A stretch of DNA of 64,000 nt from Aliiglaciecola sp041538045 (GTDB taxonomy: Bacteria > Pseudomonadota > Gammaproteobacteria > Enterobacterales > Alteromonadaceae): positions 62,001 to 126,000 of the forward strand of contig NZ_JBGOSE010000003.1 of the NCBI RefSeq assembly GCF_041538045.1. Reading direction: 5' to 3'. A program made the translations under genes and the position numbers. Positions 28,009 to 37,386 of this stretch are shown here, in pieces; the first letter of the stretch is position 1; the number at the start of each line of letters is the position of its first letter. The notes beneath the pieces were generated by a model, which made no database searches, was not told the DNA's origin, and saw only the letters and a list, made by a program, of their open reading frames with translations.

Positions 28009-29326
28009 ATTAAATGAATTTGCACTGGTGAGTTTAGGTCGTTGCGGAACAACAATGTTTCAAAATATGATTAACAGCCATACTAAATTATATTTATCAG
28101 AAGAATGTCATTGGATGCGATACTTGACCGCTCCGGGCTTAGAGTACCACAGGTTTGCAGAAGTTGATGATTTAAGTATTAATAAAATTCCTTCCAACTC
28201 AAAATGGTGGGATGCAATAAAGTCTCTCAATTCATCTTTAATTATCGACAAAAAAAATAAAAAATGTGGTTTACAATATATTGGAAAATCAAATTTAAAT
28301 ACCCTTGAAACGCTATACAAAACCTACCCCAAATTACCAACAATAATACTAATTCGTGATCCTAGAGCCCTATTAAGTTCCTTATATAGAACGGGAATTG
28401 GTTACCCGTCTGCGGCTAATGACATGAAAAAGGTCATAGAAACTGTCAAGAGCTATACAGATAACATTCTAATTGTCAGATATGAAAGTTTTATTCTAGA
28501 ACCTAAAAATTGTATTAGACGAATCTGTAAATTCTTAGACGTGGAATTTGAAGCAAAAATGCTTCTCTCTTTAACAGAGGTTGTTTCCCATGGAAGCAAG
28601 TCCGCTTTATCAAAACAAAAAAATGAGCTGTTGATAGACACTTTGCCGCCATCACAGCTCTTTCCTATTTGTAACCAAATTGAAGATATACAAGCACTTG
28701 ATTATAAAATCGTGGAAAAAGAAATAGATATAATATCAAAAGAGGCACTACTGCCACACCATTTAACCTCTAAAGACTTAACTATAGACTTCAAAAGTAC
28801 AAGAAGAGTAAACGGCATATTTACCACAAAAGCCAACGCTCGCTGCCTCGGAATCATCACTATTGATTCAAATATTAAAGGCATACAAATAAACACAAAC
28901 GATCAAATTTTAAATCCAGCTATCTCTTTTTTTGATCACCATATATTTGACATAAGAAAAACTGAAACAAGCAACATTACTAAATTAAAACATAAAAACT
29001 TTAAAAACATAGTCAGCCTATTAGAAATATTTGAGTCAATAAGAAAAAAGCGTATTTACATTTACTCCGCGGGCACAGAAACAAATGAATTTATCGAAAG
29101 GTATAATTTTCTTAATCATTTAAATATTGTTGCCGTTGTCGACATGTCACCAAAGAATAAATTTTATATTCACAAAAGTTTCAGTAAAAAGATGATCGCA
29201 TTGCCTCAAGTTGATGATTCTGGTAAAGAAATTTACTTAGTTACAACTCTTAAGCACAATAAGTCTGCAAAACGAAACTTATTGGAGTTAGGGGTCGATG
29301 AGGATAGGATTTTCACGGTCATATAA
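27998..29326 (+). CDS. Sulfotransferase-family protein with C-terminal Rossmann-like domain
   Basis: A 442-residue protein from the ATG at 27998, which overlaps the maf end by 11 bases; an earlier in-frame start would overlap by 74. The phosphosulfate-binding loop is VSLGRCGTTMFQNMINSH near residue 11, and the second nucleotide-binding element is ILIRDPRALLSSLYR near residue 116, both as in PAPS-dependent sulfotransferases. Residues 350-442 form a separate alpha/beta unit (KRIYIYSAGTETNEFIERY, VAVVDMSPKNK) like those on other proteins of this locus. It could sulfate the flagellar glycan. The gene is notably AT-rich compared with the fli operon, suggesting separate ancestry. Confidence 0.8.
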   Translation: MNYKLNEFALVSLGRCGTTMFQNMINSHTKLYLSEECHWMRYLTAPGLEYHRFAEVDDLSINKIPSNSKWWDAIKSLNSSLIIDKKNKKCGLQYIGKSNLNTLETLYKTYPKLPTIILIRDPRALLSSLYRTGIGYPSAANDMKKVIETVKSYTDNILIVRYESFILEPKNCIRRICKFLDVEFEAKMLLSLTEVVSHGSKSALSKQKNELLIDTLPPSQLFPICNQIEDIQALDYKIVEKEIDIISKEALLPHHLTSKDLTIDFKSTRRVNGIFTTKANARCLGIITIDSNIKGIQINTNDQILNPAISFFDHHIFDIRKTETSNITKLKHKNFKNIVSLLEIFESIRKKRIYIYSAGTETNEFIERYNFLNHLNIVAVVDMSPKNKFYIHKSFSKKMIALPQVDDSGKEIYLVTTLKHNKSAKRNLLELGVDEDRIFTVI

Positions 29327-29427
29327 TCTACGTCATTCAAATATCAACATTAATTACTAAACCTATTTACAATACCGATGTTATTGAATAGGGAATTCAT
29401 AGATTCACGTAAACATAGGATATCCAT

Positions 29428-29454
29428 TCAGGTTTTATTTAACCCTGTCGATAA
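29428..29454 (+). promoter_or_regulatory. Sigma-28 promoter of the modification operon
   Basis: TCAGGTTT (six of eight matches to TAAAGTTT), an 11-base spacer and GTCGATAA (seven of eight to GCCGATAA). It lies about 40 bases upstream of the methyltransferase gene, and its -10 form GTCGATA is shared with two flagellin promoters of this window. Confidence 0.75.
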
Positions 29455-29496
29455 CTTATACATGTAATAAGGGGAAATAAATGCAGAAGGTTGAAA

Positions 29497-30153
29497 ATGT
29501 CTACTAATTCACCGTCTAAAGACTATGTGTTTTCATCCGATGCCAACGGTAAGCTTAGCTTTAAAGGTGATTTTGATGAATACTATAAACATGAGCATGA
29601 TCCTTGGGATCAATCTGCTACAGGTGAATCATCGGAGTATTACCTAAGTTCTAGAAATCGGTTAGCCAAACTGATAAGAGCTAAAAAACCATCTCAGGTT
29701 TTAGAGATTGGGTGTGGGCTAGGTTATGCTTGTGCTCACTTCAATTCACAATATGTTTCGAATTACTCTGGGTGGGACATCAGTGAAGAAGCCATCCGTA
29801 AAGCAAAAGAAAAATTTCCAAGTTTTACTTTTAACAGATGTGATATCACTACACCACTGACCTCGACTAAAAAGTATGATGTGGTCATACTCAATCAATT
29901 ACTATGGTATATCCTTCCACAAATCGACCAAGTCATGGACAACTGTTCTCGTTTATTATCAGATAACGGTTTATTAATTGTCGCCAATGCTTTTGCCCGT
30001 GAACAAAAGTATGGAGTGGAATTTATTGACGGTTTTGGTGGCGCATTTAATTACTTTAACCTTTCGAAACATCAAGTTAAGTTAATCCAGTGTGAATACA
30101 ATGATGAAGGGTTTAGAAATTTAGATGGCGTTTTTATTTTCAATAAAAAATAG
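29497..30153 (+). CDS. Class I SAM-dependent methyltransferase
   Basis: A 218-residue soluble enzyme with motif I VLEIGCGLGYACAHF near residue 70, the acidic motif II end in SGWDISEEAI, and motif IV YDVVILNQLLWYIL. I chose the ATG at 29497, which has AGAAGG six bases upstream; a TTG two codons earlier is possible. An eight-codon frame starting at 29481 overlaps this start and could be a leader, but nothing supports translation. First gene of a five-gene operon with a sigma-28 promoter, so a role in methylating the flagellar sugar is likely. The acceptor is not deducible. Confidence 0.85.
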   Translation: MSTNSPSKDYVFSSDANGKLSFKGDFDEYYKHEHDPWDQSATGESSEYYLSSRNRLAKLIRAKKPSQVLEIGCGLGYACAHFNSQYVSNYSGWDISEEAIRKAKEKFPSFTFNRCDITTPLTSTKKYDVVILNQLLWYILPQIDQVMDNCSRLLSDNGLLIVANAFAREQKYGVEFIDGFGGAFNYFNLSKHQVKLIQCEYNDEGFRNLDGVFIFNKK

Positions 30154-30191
30154 CACACCCTAAATTGGTTCATGTAAAAATAAGGTACAAA

Positions 30192-31055
30192 ATGTTAAAC
30201 GAAGCCACAAAATCAAATTTGAGACGAAAATCAGTTTATATCGATGACGTACAAGTGATTGAGGATAAACCACTTTTTAGCTGGATCGATATTAATCCTA
30301 CTGAGTTGTGCAATCGTAAATGTGTCTTTTGTCCCCGTGTTGATGAACAAGAATACCCAAATCAACATTTACACATGGACTTAAAACTAGCGCAACAAAT
30401 TGCTGACGAATTACGCGCTTTAAAATATCAAGGGGTAGTCGTCTTTTCTGGTTTCGGTGAACCAATGATGCACCCAAAATTCACAAAATTGGTAGCCATT
30501 TTTAAGGATGTTTGTAGATTAGAAATGGTGACAAACGGCGACTTCCTCAATGAGAAAAAAATAACCCAACTTTCAGAAGCCGGCTTAGATTATTTTGTGG
30601 TTAGTATGTATGATGGCGAACATCAAATTGAAGAATTTAAGCAAAAGTTTAAAGCTTGTGGTTTAAGCCAAGACCGTTATATTTTGCGTGACCGCTGGCA
30701 TAATGAAGAAGATAGTTTCGGACTTAAATTAACCAATAGAGCTGGCATGATAAATATAGGTGACCAAGCACCCATAGATATTAAACACCCCTGTTATTAT
30801 ACCGCCTACTCTTTAACGTTAGATTGGAATGGTGATGTTTTATTATGTATGCAAGATTGGAATCATAAAGTGAAGTTTGGTAATTTGACCAATCAATCTT
30901 TATTCAAAATCTGGAACTCTCCATACTACAATCAATTTAGGCGGAAATTGCTTAACGGCTCTAGAACTTGTGTTCCTTGTAGCGGATGCAATACAGATGG
31001 CACATTACATGGTCACGAACATGCTAAATTATGGCGGCCAATTATTAGCAAATGA
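30192..31055 (+). CDS. Radical SAM protein with SPASM-like C-terminal cysteines
   Basis: A 287-residue enzyme. The iron-sulfur/SAM motif is CNRKCVFC at residues about 40-47, followed by VFSGFGEPMMHPKF, the glycine-rich SAM-binding element. The C-terminal part has CYYTAYSLTLDWNGDVLLC and CVPCSGC, a cysteine pattern like a reduced SPASM domain for an auxiliary cluster. The ATG at 30192 has AAGG upstream. It ends in ATGA overlap with the next gene. Related enzymes act on sugars, peptides or cofactors; here a sugar-modifying step is inferred from context only. Confidence 0.85.
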   Translation: MLNEATKSNLRRKSVYIDDVQVIEDKPLFSWIDINPTELCNRKCVFCPRVDEQEYPNQHLHMDLKLAQQIADELRALKYQGVVVFSGFGEPMMHPKFTKLVAIFKDVCRLEMVTNGDFLNEKKITQLSEAGLDYFVVSMYDGEHQIEEFKQKFKACGLSQDRYILRDRWHNEEDSFGLKLTNRAGMINIGDQAPIDIKHPCYYTAYSLTLDWNGDVLLCMQDWNHKVKFGNLTNQSLFKIWNSPYYNQFRRKLLNGSRTCVPCSGCNTDGTLHGHEHAKLWRPIISK

Positions 31056-32053
31056 GTAATCGAATGAACAATATTACTTTTGACAAAATACATACCCAGA
31101 CAAAACAAAAAAAACTAATGGATATGATGCATTTATCTGCACTAGCCTGTCATCAAATTTACAATACAAATAATCCAGCAAGTGCTTGTCCTATATGCCA
31201 GAGTACCGAATTTTCATTCTACGTCGAAAAGTTTGGGTTTCGTTTAGATAAGTGTCATAAGTGTCAACAAATATTCTGTAACCCAATGCCAAATCGTGAG
31301 CAATTAAACTGTTATTATAATGGAGAAATGGGTGAGTTCGAAAATCAATTTTTTGAAGACTCCTTTGAAAATCGTATACCGATTTTTGATTATCGAATTA
31401 AGATCATTCAGCAATATTTGGATGCAGGAAATTTATTAGATATAGGCAGTGCTATCGGTATTTTTATTGAAGCATTAAACCGTGCTAACACCAAATTGAA
31501 TATTAGTTGCTGCGAACCTAGTGAAGATGCGTGTGAAAGGTTACGTAAACGATTTCCTAAGGTCACCCTATTTAACGATTGGATGCAAAATCTCCCAAAC
31601 ACCGCTCAATACGATGGTATTTCTTTGTGGGATACCTTAGAGCATATTGATCAAATTGATACGTTTTGTACTAAATTATTTAACTTGTTGAAGCCAGGTG
31701 GATATTGGTTTTTCTCTACTCCCAATACTTCAAGCTTTGAATGGGAAATTGCTGGCAAAGATCATGTCCAGTTGCTTCCCCCTGGACACATAAATTTGTT
31801 TAATCCAAATAGTATTAAAATACTGCTTAATAAACATGATTTTGAATTAATTGAAATTCTTACACCAAACGGTTCGTTAGATGTTAGTTACATAGAAAAG
31901 TTACTTGCGAAATCCACCAAATACGACGTGAATATAGGAGCATTTCTTAAAGAAAAATTTAAAGATGCAGAGTTTAAAGATGGATTTATTCAATTAATTT
32001 CACAAACAAAAAATGCCGGTAATATGCTGGTAGTTGCACGGAAGCCAAAATAA
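31052..32053 (+). CDS. Methyltransferase with N-terminal zinc ribbon
   Basis: A 333-residue protein. Two cysteine pairs around residues 48-75 (CPICQS and CHKCQQIFCNPMP) form a zinc ribbon, followed by a class I methyltransferase fold: LLDIGSAIGIFIEAL, then YDGISLWDTLEHIDQI and LKPGGYWFFSTPNTSS. This arrangement is typical of C- and O-methyltransferases acting on nucleotide sugars or polysaccharides. Start codon overlaps the radical SAM stop (ATGA), so the two are coupled. Confidence 0.85.
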   Translation: MSNRMNNITFDKIHTQTKQKKLMDMMHLSALACHQIYNTNNPASACPICQSTEFSFYVEKFGFRLDKCHKCQQIFCNPMPNREQLNCYYNGEMGEFENQFFEDSFENRIPIFDYRIKIIQQYLDAGNLLDIGSAIGIFIEALNRANTKLNISCCEPSEDACERLRKRFPKVTLFNDWMQNLPNTAQYDGISLWDTLEHIDQIDTFCTKLFNLLKPGGYWFFSTPNTSSFEWEIAGKDHVQLLPPGHINLFNPNSIKILLNKHDFELIEILTPNGSLDVSYIEKLLAKSTKYDVNIGAFLKEKFKDAEFKDGFIQLISQTKNAGNMLVVARKPK

Positions 32054-32056
32054 AAC

Positions 32057-33289
32057 ATGAAAAAACCGTATCGTATAATCAACCCAGGTTATAGTCATCA
32101 GGCTAAGCAATTCATTCGTGCACACGGCAACTATTTATATGACTCAGACGACCGTCCTTTTATCGATATGGTTATGGGTGCAGGCTCCCTTATATTAGGC
32201 CATTCACACAACGCGGTTGTGGAAAAAATCAAACGGCAAAGCGAAAAAAGTTCATTATTCTTACAAAACAACCCTAACGTACAAGCCCTTAGCAATAAAG
32301 TTTCTCAACTAATTCCATCTGAACTAACCAATCATATTTATTGCAATACTGGAAGTGAAGCCACACAAAGGGCTATTAGACTTGCTCGGGCAGCTACAGG
32401 TAAAACACACATAGCCTCTTTTCAAGGTGGGTGGCATGGTATGAATGAATGGACGCTATTAGATGACGGTGGAAGATTTGGTCAATCAATTGTCAGAGCA
32501 GACAACGGGATCCCAAGCGTTGCGCTAGAATATTCTTTATTGCTTCCATACAATGACGATGCCGTTTGGGAAATTATTGATGATAATGCAACAAATTTAG
32601 CCGCTATTATAATTGAGCCAATTCAAGGCTCTAATCCGCAACCTAATATCTCCCCTTTTTTATCTAAACTTACAGAATACTGTCGAAAGTTAGGCATTTT
32701 AGTTATTTACGATGAAATAATCACAGGCTTTAGAGTAGCACCCGGTGGAGCTGCAGATCTAATGGACTTAAAGCCAGATATTGTAACTTATGGAAAAGTA
32801 CTTGGCGGCGGACTCCCTCTTGGGTTAGTTGCCTTTAATAATCAAGTGTTTGTCAATACATTTGCTGACAAAAGCAAACAAATATTGACTGGTGGTACAT
32901 TCTCAGCCAATCCAATATCTGCCGCAGCAGGTTTAGCTACGCTAGATCAATTAACCCCGCAAACTTATACAAAAATTAAACACTTAACAGATTTCTTTTT
33001 AACCAAGCTAAATCAGGCTTTTCAAGAGCACAAAATAAAATTCAATGCTGATGGTAGCGGTTCAATCAATAGAATTTATTTTACTGATCAAAAAATTAAA
33101 AACCGAAAACAACGAGATAGTTTTGAAATATCGGCGGAAAAACAAACCTCGTTTAGAACAGTGATGCTGCAACAGGGCGTTTTGTGGCCAACAAACGGTA
33201 TTATTTGTATGCCAGCATCGCAAAATGAAAAATTGTTAACAGAGGTTATAGAAAAAATTATTTACGCCGCTAAAGCTATAGAGGCATAG
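32057..33289 (+). CDS. Class III PLP aminotransferase, glutamate-1-semialdehyde aminomutase-like
   Basis: A 410-residue fold-type I PLP enzyme. Landmarks are FIDMVMGAGSLILGHSHNAV near the N-terminus, YCNTGSEATQRAIRLARA (phosphate-binding), VIYDEIITGFR (PLP-ring Asp) and VTYGKVLGGGLPLGLV (Schiff-base Lys). It resembles HemL, but its place between sugar-modifying genes and the lack of other heme genes suggest a dedicated aminotransferase or aminomutase for a glycan substituent. It starts 3 bases after the preceding stop codon. Confidence 0.85.
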   Translation: MKKPYRIINPGYSHQAKQFIRAHGNYLYDSDDRPFIDMVMGAGSLILGHSHNAVVEKIKRQSEKSSLFLQNNPNVQALSNKVSQLIPSELTNHIYCNTGSEATQRAIRLARAATGKTHIASFQGGWHGMNEWTLLDDGGRFGQSIVRADNGIPSVALEYSLLLPYNDDAVWEIIDDNATNLAAIIIEPIQGSNPQPNISPFLSKLTEYCRKLGILVIYDEIITGFRVAPGGAADLMDLKPDIVTYGKVLGGGLPLGLVAFNNQVFVNTFADKSKQILTGGTFSANPISAAAGLATLDQLTPQTYTKIKHLTDFFLTKLNQAFQEHKIKFNADGSGSINRIYFTDQKIKNRKQRDSFEISAEKQTSFRTVMLQQGVLWPTNGIICMPASQNEKLLTEVIEKIIYAAKAIEA

Positions 33290-33292
33290 GTG

Positions 33293-34282
33293 ATGCAGCC
33301 GTTACACTTTAAGACAAAAGCTTATCGAGTTTATGCCCCATACCTTTTCAAGTTAAAGAGTTTTATTGCAAGTTCATTAGGCCACTTTTGGAGGTTAGAC
33401 AAGCAGCAAACTCAAGAGCTTATAAATTATTATTGGGATCAGTACTTAGCAAAAAAGTTTTATCAAGAAGTACCTTATTACCCAGGTAAAAAATTAAATT
33501 TAAAAAATATTGAACGCTCCAGTGACACCATTTTTGTTCTTGGTTGTGGGGCAAGCATCAACGATTTAACCGAGAGTGATTGGGGAATCATTAATCGACA
33601 TGACAGCATAGGCGTTAATTATTTTTATGCTCATGATTTTCGCCCGACTTATCATATGATTGAACTAGGCCAGTCCCCACTTTCATTGACTTGTGTAAAC
33701 CAACATTTACTTAGTGATAAGTCACGTAGAAATGAATCAGTGTTTATGCAAATACGCCACATAATGCGCCGAAAGGAAGGTAAATTATGTGATGAAAATG
33801 GCAATTTATATTTGTACTCACCTTCGGTTCCTAAAAGTACATCTGTGAACTTAATAAAACGTATTATCAAAAAGTGGTATTCCAATAAAAACCACCTCCT
33901 CCACCATTCATCAACATTAGATTGCGCGATTCATTTCAGCTATCAAATGGGTTACAAAAATATTTATTTACTTGGAGTAGATTTAAATAACTCGAAATAT
34001 TTTTGGGATCATCCTCCCTCTTTAAGCCAATCGTATATAGATATTAAAGCGGCAACGACTGACGATTACCTGCGAGGAAACTTTGATCCGACTCCAGAGG
34101 CTAAACATGCTACGGCACAAAAGAAAACGACAGAACGTTACAATGCTCTACCCATAATGGAATATCTTAGTTTAGTTGATGAACACATTATGAAAAAAAA
34201 TAATATACGCTTTGCAACTTGCACCAACACCTCATTATTAAAAGACTACATTGATTATGTTGATTTAAAATCATTGAAATGA
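33293..34282 (+). CDS. Sialyltransferase-like/DUF115-like putative glycosyltransferase
   Basis: A 329-residue protein from the ATG at 33293, which has GAGG eight bases upstream; a GTG just before it is in frame. The segments TIFVLGCGASINDLTESDW, SIGVNYFYAHDFRPTYHM and YKNIYLLGVDLNN resemble in order the nucleotide-binding and central elements of GT42 sialyltransferases and of the DUF115 core of Maf proteins. No membrane helix is seen. It is the last gene of the sigma-28 operon. A nonulosonic acid transferase acting on a glycan or flagellin is a reasonable guess; family membership needs a profile search. Confidence 0.6.
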   Translation: MQPLHFKTKAYRVYAPYLFKLKSFIASSLGHFWRLDKQQTQELINYYWDQYLAKKFYQEVPYYPGKKLNLKNIERSSDTIFVLGCGASINDLTESDWGIINRHDSIGVNYFYAHDFRPTYHMIELGQSPLSLTCVNQHLLSDKSRRNESVFMQIRHIMRRKEGKLCDENGNLYLYSPSVPKSTSVNLIKRIIKKWYSNKNHLLHHSSTLDCAIHFSYQMGYKNIYLLGVDLNNSKYFWDHPPSLSQSYIDIKAATTDDYLRGNFDPTPEAKHATAQKKTTERYNALPIMEYLSLVDEHIMKKNNIRFATCTNTSLLKDYIDYVDLKSLK

Positions 34283-34348
34283 ATAAAATTTATTTTCCAA
34301 ACTAGCTACAATCACACAACTAACGGGATATCATCAACAATAGTATGT

Positions 34349-35305
34349 CTAGTGTTCGTTGGGTTTAAATTTGTAATCTCGATATAACCGCTTGACACTG
34401 CCAATCAATAAGCCCAATAAACCAGCCCATCCAGCCATCTCGTACAAAGCATTTTTCCAACTATAATTGTTTTTTGTGCGAGACCAATTACTAATACACC
34501 TTTTAGTTTGCGTAAAACACTTTTTCGTTTTTTTCACTAAATAAAACTTGAAGTTATGCAACGTAACCGGTTTATCCCAAATAAACCAAAAGTCTCTACC
34601 GATTTTGTAAGCTTTTTTCCATGCCCAAGATATGGTTTGTTTACGCAGAGGCACATAATGATAAATAATCATATTTCTGCTGAAGCCTAACCGTCCTCCA
34701 TCAGCAGCAATTGCCCGTTGTGCAGCGACTTCCTCACCATAGCCCATAGCATTACCGTTCATTCCTAATTGAGCAGAAAAGCCTCCGATATCACGCAACA
34801 AATCTACTTTAAATGTACAATTTCCACCAGAAAAATAAGGCTCATTGACTTTTAATCGTTTTTCTTGCTCCTTAGGCATAAAAGTCGCGTTAGACTCATA
34901 TGAAGTAAAGAACCAATCTTTTTTGCCAACGTAGTACCAAGGTAAGTACACTCCACCGAAAGCTTCATATTTATTTGATTCAATTAGACTAATATTGTTT
35001 TTTAACCAGTCTTTCGCAGGGTAAGCATCGTCATCGAGGAAAGATAACCAAGGTGACTGGCAATTTTTTACCGCATCATTTCGAGCGTAACTGAGTCCTT
35101 GAGTAGCACAAAACACGTATTTAATTGATGGATTGTTTTTCTGCAAATTAACAACTACATTGTAAGTGTCATCTGTAGAGTTATTATCGACGATTAACAC
35201 TTCAAATTGACTATCAATTTGTGGTAACAAATGCTCTAGGCAAATAGACAAAAATTCGCTTCTATTAAATGTACAGATTGCGATCGTAAGCTTGGGAATG
35301 CTCAA
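34349..35305 (-). CDS. Family 2 glycosyltransferase
   Basis: A 318-residue GT-A enzyme: LTIAICTFNRSEFLSICL start, VLIVDNNSTDDTYNVV (nucleotide binding), the DxD-type WLSFLDDDAYPAKDWL and GMNGNAMGYGEEVA acceptor region. The C-terminus has one hydrophobic stretch (MAGWAGLLGLLIGSVKRLY) that may touch the membrane. The start codon is TTG at 35305; no in-frame ATG is near. Last gene of the minus-strand glycan operon, convergent with the sialyltransferase-like gene. Confidence 0.88.
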   Translation of the reverse strand: MSIPKLTIAICTFNRSEFLSICLEHLLPQIDSQFEVLIVDNNSTDDTYNVVVNLQKNNPSIKYVFCATQGLSYARNDAVKNCQSPWLSFLDDDAYPAKDWLKNNISLIESNKYEAFGGVYLPWYYVGKKDWFFTSYESNATFMPKEQEKRLKVNEPYFSGGNCTFKVDLLRDIGGFSAQLGMNGNAMGYGEEVAAQRAIAADGGRLGFSRNMIIYHYVPLRKQTISWAWKKAYKIGRDFWFIWDKPVTLHNFKFYLVKKTKKCFTQTKRCISNWSRTKNNYSWKNALYEMAGWAGLLGLLIGSVKRLYRDYKFKPNEH

Positions 35306-35371
35306 TAGTTTAACCCATAGTTTAGTGCCCTGTTAACGGTCAATTGCTGACCGAAGTTCTGCCGAGGCATG

Positions 35372-36136
35372 TTATTTTTTTTTACGACAAACATATACTT
35401 TTTCGTGTTCTATCAACCCATAACGGTTTTTATTTGCAGACATTGACTTATCCTTGCTCCAATCAAACACTTCGATACTTAAGCCTGCATTTTGTAATAA
35501 TTCACTGTAATCTCGACCATATAACCTAACATGATCTTCTTGACCAAAATGAGCCAGACGTTGTTCATTGCTATTAATATTCGGATCATATCTCGTTTTC
35601 ATTAAATTTCGAGCTAAAGGAACCTGTAAAATACTTATCCCTGTATCTTGTTTCATTACACGTTTAATTTCTGAAATCGCCATTTTATCTTCATGTACAT
35701 GCTCTAAAACATGATTCGTGATTACGAAATCAAAAGCATTGTCACTAAATGGCAAGGCTCTGACATCCAAGAACACATCTGCTCTAGAGCCTTTAATATT
35801 AGCTCTAATATAATTTTGTTTGACACGATGAGCGAGAGTTTTCATCAACACAGGCTCAGGAGCAATATGCAATACTTTTTTATGTCCTTGCAAAATGTCC
35901 GTTTTGTTTTTTAAATAGAGGTAAATTAGACGTTCTCTATCCATAGAGCCGCAAACCAAACACTTGGCATTACTCCTATATCCTCCACCAACAATATCCA
36001 TCTCCTCAAAGAGGGGCGACTTTAAACCTGCTGGCATGAAATTGCGTTGCGGCCTGCAACAAAACGGGCATATTCGATTCAGCCCCCAAACTTTTGTCCA
36101 CCTTTTAAAACGCCGTATCTCTCTAGCTACTTCCAT
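35372..36136 (-). CDS. Methyltransferase with zinc-ribbon-like N-terminus
   Basis: A 254-residue protein: CPFCCRPQRN and CLVCGSMDRERL supply two Cys pairs, then a class I methyltransferase domain with VLHIAPEPVLMKTLAHRV, ADVFLDVRALPFSDNAFDFV and TNHVLEHVHEDKMAISEI. Such proteins are common in polysaccharide clusters, where they methylate sugars or terminate chains. Its acceptor is unknown. Small gaps of about 60 bases on both sides lack visible promoters, so it belongs to the long minus-strand operon. Confidence 0.8.
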   Translation of the reverse strand: MEVAREIRRFKRWTKVWGLNRICPFCCRPQRNFMPAGLKSPLFEEMDIVGGGYRSNAKCLVCGSMDRERLIYLYLKNKTDILQGHKKVLHIAPEPVLMKTLAHRVKQNYIRANIKGSRADVFLDVRALPFSDNAFDFVITNHVLEHVHEDKMAISEIKRVMKQDTGISILQVPLARNLMKTRYDPNINSNEQRLAHFGQEDHVRLYGRDYSELLQNAGLSIEVFDWSKDKSMSANKNRYGLIEHEKVYVCRKKK

Positions 36137-36195
36137 AACCTGTCATTACATCCGCTAAAATAATTCTTTTACTTACTATTGTGTATCGGCTAATG

Positions 36196-37380
36196 CTAAA
36201 AACATATGATTTTATTTTCTAGATATTGACTGTTTTCTAAAACGTTTTTCGTCATAACTTTTTCGTGTTTATCAGTAGCAAGAATTATGGCAGCGACTTG
36301 TTCAAATTCCACTTCTTTTAAATAGCTCATGGGTTTAATAGGCTTACCATTAATGGAGTCACGAAGAGGCGAACTATCTAAAAAACACACCACCTTTTTA
36401 CCTAAGCTATCGTTAACTATTTGCCCATAATAGTTATCGCCATAAATAAAAATATGTCCATCTCTATTTGTCAACTTCCGCTTTAATTTTTTTAACCTTT
36501 GATTTATGGCGACAACTTTTCGCACGCCGTCCACAATTGCGTCTACCCCTTCTCTTTTCAAAAAGAGCAGCATAATCCAAAAATATGCCGAACGACAAAG
36601 TGCACTAAATATCCTTAACTCTTTAACAGCTTTAGGCAGCAAGGTTAATCGATGAAAATAACTTGCTGAACGCACGGAAAAAAACTCTTTTCTCTCTTTA
36701 AAAAAGTGGAGTGAATATTCAAAACTAATATTTTGGCCAACACTATCATGGTTAGATTTATGCCTAATACACAAGGCCTTGTCTATAAAATCAAACTGTA
36801 TGCCTTTTTTTTCGAGCCTTAGGCAAAAATCCCAATCTTGATGACCTGAAAGTGAAGAGTCAAAAAGATTAGCAAGAGCTAGCTTTCGTAAAATAGTAAT
36901 TGTTGATGTAGGGGCTCCAACACGCTGATTTCGAACGAAACAATATTCAGTATATCGTTCACAAGAAGCGATCCCGCTACTAGGAATAACCTTACCAGAT
37001 GAAATTCGGCATTGGTGGTATACAAATTGTGTCGAGTTTTGTTTTGTGTAATGATAAATTGTTGATAACTTATTTTGAGTCCATTCATCGTCAGAATCTA
37101 ACAGACAAATATATTGTCCTGTTGACGCTTTAATACCAACATTTCTAGCATAAGCTCCGTTGATATTTTTTTCATAACGAATTAATTGAATCTTACTATT
37201 ACCAATATCATTTACCGTACGTGCAATGTCTTGAGCAAACTGGGGGGTAGAGCCGTCATCAACGACTATCACTTCAAAATCAGGAAAATCTTGTTGAATT
37301 ACAGAAACTAAAGCCCTTTTAAGTGATGACACTCGGTTATACACCGGAATGATAATGGAAAAGTATGGTTTGTCCTTCAT
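36196..37380 (-). CDS. Family 2 glycosyltransferase with C-terminal Rossmann-like domain
   Basis: A 394-residue protein. The N-terminal 230 residues are a GT-A transferase (FSIIIPVYNRVSSLKRAL, VIVVDDGSTPQFAQDI, YICLLDSDDEWTQNKL, SGHQDWDFCLRLEKKG). The C-terminal 95 residues carry a nucleotide-binding-like unit, HIFIYGDNYYGQIVNDSLG then VVCFLDSSPLRDSINGKPI, that also appears on three other proteins of this island. It starts 6 bases downstream of the preceding small methyltransferase-like gene. Confidence 0.85.
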   Translation of the reverse strand: MKDKPYFSIIIPVYNRVSSLKRALVSVIQQDFPDFEVIVVDDGSTPQFAQDIARTVNDIGNSKIQLIRYEKNINGAYARNVGIKASTGQYICLLDSDDEWTQNKLSTIYHYTKQNSTQFVYHQCRISSGKVIPSSGIASCERYTEYCFVRNQRVGAPTSTITILRKLALANLFDSSLSGHQDWDFCLRLEKKGIQFDFIDKALCIRHKSNHDSVGQNISFEYSLHFFKERKEFFSVRSASYFHRLTLLPKAVKELRIFSALCRSAYFWIMLLFLKREGVDAIVDGVRKVVAINQRLKKLKRKLTNRDGHIFIYGDNYYGQIVNDSLGKKVVCFLDSSPLRDSINGKPIKPMSYLKEVEFEQVAAIILATDKHEKVMTKNVLENSQYLENKIICF

Positions 37381-37386
37381 ACCAAT

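Noticed and set aside
32057..33289. Naming the aminotransferase hemL.
   Set aside because: Similarity is to the class as a whole; the operon is for glycan modification and no other tetrapyrrole gene is nearby.
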